Positions 23,930-25,053 of a stretch of 25,053 nt of DNA are shown here, in pieces. The DNA comes from Candidatus Methylarchaceae archaeon HK01M. GTDB lineage: Archaea; Thermoproteota; Nitrososphaeria; Nitrososphaerales; JACAEJ01. Positions within the stretch are counted from its first letter, which is position 1; every line of letters starts with the position of its first letter. Below the pieces are notes generated by a model. It saw only the letters and a program-made list of their open reading frames with translations. It did no database searches and had not been told where the DNA came from. The position numbers and the translations under genes are program-made. The DNA is taken from positions 1 through 25,053 of the forward strand of contig JAKLZD010000118.1 in the NCBI GenBank assembly GCA_024256245.1, read 5' to 3'.

Positions 23930-24007
23930 GCCCCAAATTAGGATTGGAAGGCGCTAGGCTCAGCGCTGAGAGGGATGGAAAAAGAGCTTTCGATCCTAAT
24001 TTAGGGC
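23930..24007. repeat. Long imperfect inverted repeat, candidate structured RNA
   Basis: Bases 23930-23950 pair with 23987-24007: four pairs (GCCC/GGGC), one C-A mismatch, then about 16 consecutive pairs including two G-U. Inside, GCGCT (23951-23955) pairs with AGCGC (23962-23966), leaving a 20-nt unpaired purine-rich strand (23967-23986). A short upstream GGGCG (23914-23918) can pair with CGCCC (23929-23933) and would compete with the stem base. There is no coding frame across it. It could be a small RNA on the plus strand with the TATA-like element about 26 nt before, a 3' structure of the NifX-like transcript on the minus strand, or a remnant of a small mobile inverted-repeat element. Confidence 0.5.
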
Positions 24008-24041
24008 AAATGTTACAGGATCATAATTCGACTTAGTTACA

Positions 24042-24650
24042 CTAGCCAGAGCTGGATTCTCCCAGCTCCTCAATCTTCTTCTTTATCTGCTTCATCTGCT
24101 GTTGCAAACTTTCTATCTGATTCTTTAACAATAAAATCTCTTGTTCCTTCGACATTGAAGGAGTTGGTGCCATCGATGTGCTCATAGGTTTTTGGGGAAA
24201 AGACGTTGAGAGAAATTCTTGTACTCCTCGTCCCATACCCATTCCACGACCAAGTCCCCTGCCTCTACTCATGCCTCCAACCCACCCAAAGCCCATAGGA
24301 GCGGTAAAGGCAGTAGTTTCCCGTAATTGTCCATCCTTAAATCTCTCAACCACTTCTTTTACTGTACCTGACGCCCCAGTTATGATCTCGATTCCACTTG
24401 ATAGTAGTACTTGATGTGCATTTAGACCGACATTTCCCGTTATAACCGCCTGAACACCTCTGTCTGCTACTATCTGAGCAGTTTGAATGCCAGCGCCACT
24501 CATTTTATCTGTACTGGTATTTAGAATAGCCTCGAATGCCATATTTTCTGTATCGATTATAATAAGATACTGGCACCTGCCGAAAATAGGGTCGACTTGA
24601 TCATCCAGACTCTCGCCTATCGCGGATACTGCTACCTTCAATTCCTTCAC
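24042..24650 (-). CDS. NifX/NifB-type Fe-Mo cofactor-binding domain protein with Gly/Arg-rich linker and coiled coil
   Basis: 202 residues in three parts. Residues 1-110 are the dinitrogenase iron-molybdenum cofactor (NifX/NafY/NifB-C) fold: KVAVSAIGESLDDQVDPIFGRCQYLIIID, MSGAGIQTAQIVADRGVQAVITGNVGLNAHQVL and GIEIITGASGTVKEVVERF. Residues about 115-145 form a Gly/Arg/Met-rich segment (GMSRGRGLGRGMGMGRG). Residues about 165-198 are a coiled coil (EQEILLLKNQIESLQQQMKQIKKKIEEL). Such stand-alone proteins occur in many anaerobes without nitrogenase and are thought to carry metal clusters. The start is GTG 24650, one base after the upstream stop, with AGGA 6 nt before it. The coiled coil resembles those of the two genes upstream. 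Confidence 0.88.
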   Translation of the reverse strand: MKELKVAVSAIGESLDDQVDPIFGRCQYLIIIDTENMAFEAILNTSTDKMSGAGIQTAQIVADRGVQAVITGNVGLNAHQVLLSSGIEIITGASGTVKEVVERFKDGQLRETTAFTAPMGFGWVGGMSRGRGLGRGMGMGRGVQEFLSTSFPQKPMSTSMAPTPSMSKEQEILLLKNQIESLQQQMKQIKKKIEELGESSSG

Positions 24651-24651
24651 C

Positions 24652-24900
24652 TTATTTCCTGAGCTCTTCCAATCTCTTTTTGATTCGCTCTAGTTCTTGC
24701 TCCAGCATCTCCGCCTCATCTTCCAGCATCGCTATCTCATCTTCCTTTGGAACTGGAGGCATACCTGAGTATGGTGTCATCGATCCATATATGCCTGTCC
24801 ACCACCATCTTGGAATCCAAGGAAACCGTCTGCATCTACCCCAATACGAGTATTCATATGGGTTCAGAAACCAGCCCCATGCCCCTATCCCATACGGCAA
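24652..24900 (-). CDS. Small aromatic-rich coiled-coil protein (DUF5320-like)
   Basis: 82 residues. The first half is packed with Trp, Tyr, Pro and Gly (for example GAWGWFLNPYEYSYWGRCRRF and PRWWWTGIYG) with one Cys. The second half is an acidic-to-basic coiled coil (EDEIAMLEDEAEMLEQELERIKKRLEEL). This layout resembles the small DUF5320-type proteins found beside NifX-like genes; the match is by pattern, not a motif. There is no signal peptide. The start is TTG 24900 with GGAGG (24910-24914) 9 nt upstream. It ends 1 bp before the NifX-like gene, so the two are co-translated. Confidence 0.75.
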   Translation of the reverse strand: MPYGIGAWGWFLNPYEYSYWGRCRRFPWIPRWWWTGIYGSMTPYSGMPPVPKEDEIAMLEDEAEMLEQELERIKKRLEELRK

Positions 24901-24909
24901 CTAGATTCG

Positions 24910-24914
24910 CCTCC
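24910..24914 (-). promoter_or_regulatory. Shine-Dalgarno GGAGG for the aromatic-rich gene
   Basis: GGAGG on the minus strand, 9 nt before TTG 24900; it supports the non-ATG start and internal-operon translation. Confidence 0.6.
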
Positions 24915-24916
24915 TC

Positions 24917-25053
24917 TCACGTTGAAGACTTCCTTTCTCGGAGCTTTTTAAGCTCTTCAATTCTAGCATCTACGCCCTTGACCTCTTCTTCTAGATTTCT
25001 CTTACATTCCTCTAGTAAAGCCAGCTCCTCTTCAGGTGAAGATACATCATATG
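24917..25053 (-). CDS. C-terminal end of another coiled-coil protein, truncated by the window
   Basis: A frame open from the right edge encodes 44 residues and stops at 24917. It consists of a coiled coil (SPEEELALLEECKRNLEEEV, then DARIEELKKLRERKSST). Its heptad pattern and opening P-E-E-E-x-x-L-L-E are very similar to the C-terminal half of the next gene downstream (PKEDEIAMLEDEAEMLEQEL), suggesting a paralogue of the same DUF5320-like kind. The gap to the next start is 16 bp. The start and N-terminal half lie beyond the window. Confidence 0.65.
   Translation of the reverse strand, partial: YDVSSPEEELALLEECKRNLEEEVKGVDARIEELKKLRERKSST

Noticed and set aside
23930..24018. H/ACA guide RNA reading of the folded element
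   Set aside because: An ACA occurs at 24015-24017, but 7 nt separate it from the stem and there is no pseudouridylation pocket or K-turn on both sides as the archaeal class needs.
1..25053. CRISPR array, transposase, integrase or phage genes
   Set aside because: No direct repeat series with regular spacers and no mobile-element protein was found; base use and gene content are those of a stable chromosomal region.

Overview
This window is archaeal chromosomal DNA, gene-dense and moderately AT-rich. The evidence is eL43, eL38, archaeosine TGT (TgtA), TiaS, archaeal exosome Rrp4/Rrp41/Rrp42, Sdo1/SBDS, KEOPS Pcc1, a 20S proteasome alpha subunit, archaemetzincin and aCPSF2. eL38, a GrpE-DnaK-DnaJ set and an aconitase-X mevalonate branch together suggest a TACK-type archaeon (Bathyarchaeia, Aigarchaeota or Korarchaeota-like), but rank below that cannot be fixed from this stretch. 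No tRNA, rRNA, CRISPR array or transposase was found, and no gap between genes exceeds 300 bases.

Layout. 1-2.8 kb: 3' end of thymidylate kinase, a small alpha-helical unknown, an HD phosphohydrolase and a B3/B4-domain protein. 2.8-5.9 kb: both subunits of an aconitase-X phosphomevalonate dehydratase, divergent from a UbiD-family decarboxylase; together they form two consecutive steps of the archaeal (modified) mevalonate pathway. 5.8-10.4 kb (minus strand): the archaeal exosome superoperon in the order psmA, SBDS, rrp4, rrp41, rrp42, eL43, pcc1 and a last small gene that resembles proteasome assembly chaperone PAC4. 10.5-15.5 kb: eL38, archaemetzincin, aCPSF2, a PAC2-family chaperone ending in an HbYX-type tail, tgtA without a PUA domain, and a two-domain Sm-like protein. 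15.7-19.9 kb: an AK6/Fap7-type kinase, then grpE-dnaK-dnaJ. 20-22.6 kb (plus): a stand-alone RAM domain, TiaS and an isochorismatase-fold hydrolase. 22.6-25 kb: a degenerate nucleotide-sugar-dehydrogenase-like protein, a strongly folding inverted repeat, a NifX-like protein with a Gly/Arg/Met-rich linker and coiled coil, and two further small coiled-coil proteins.

Themes. Most of the window serves information processing and protein quality control: RNA degradation, ribosome maturation, tRNA modification, proteasome assembly and Hsp70. Many first genes have a TATA-like box about 23-30 nt before the start codon and no Shine-Dalgarno, which suggests leaderless mRNAs, several with TTG or GTG starts; genes inside operons more often have GGAGG-type sites. 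The observations most worth checking are the pair of proteasome assembly chaperone candidates around psmA, the folded element at 23930-24007, and the NifX/coiled-coil gene set at the right edge.
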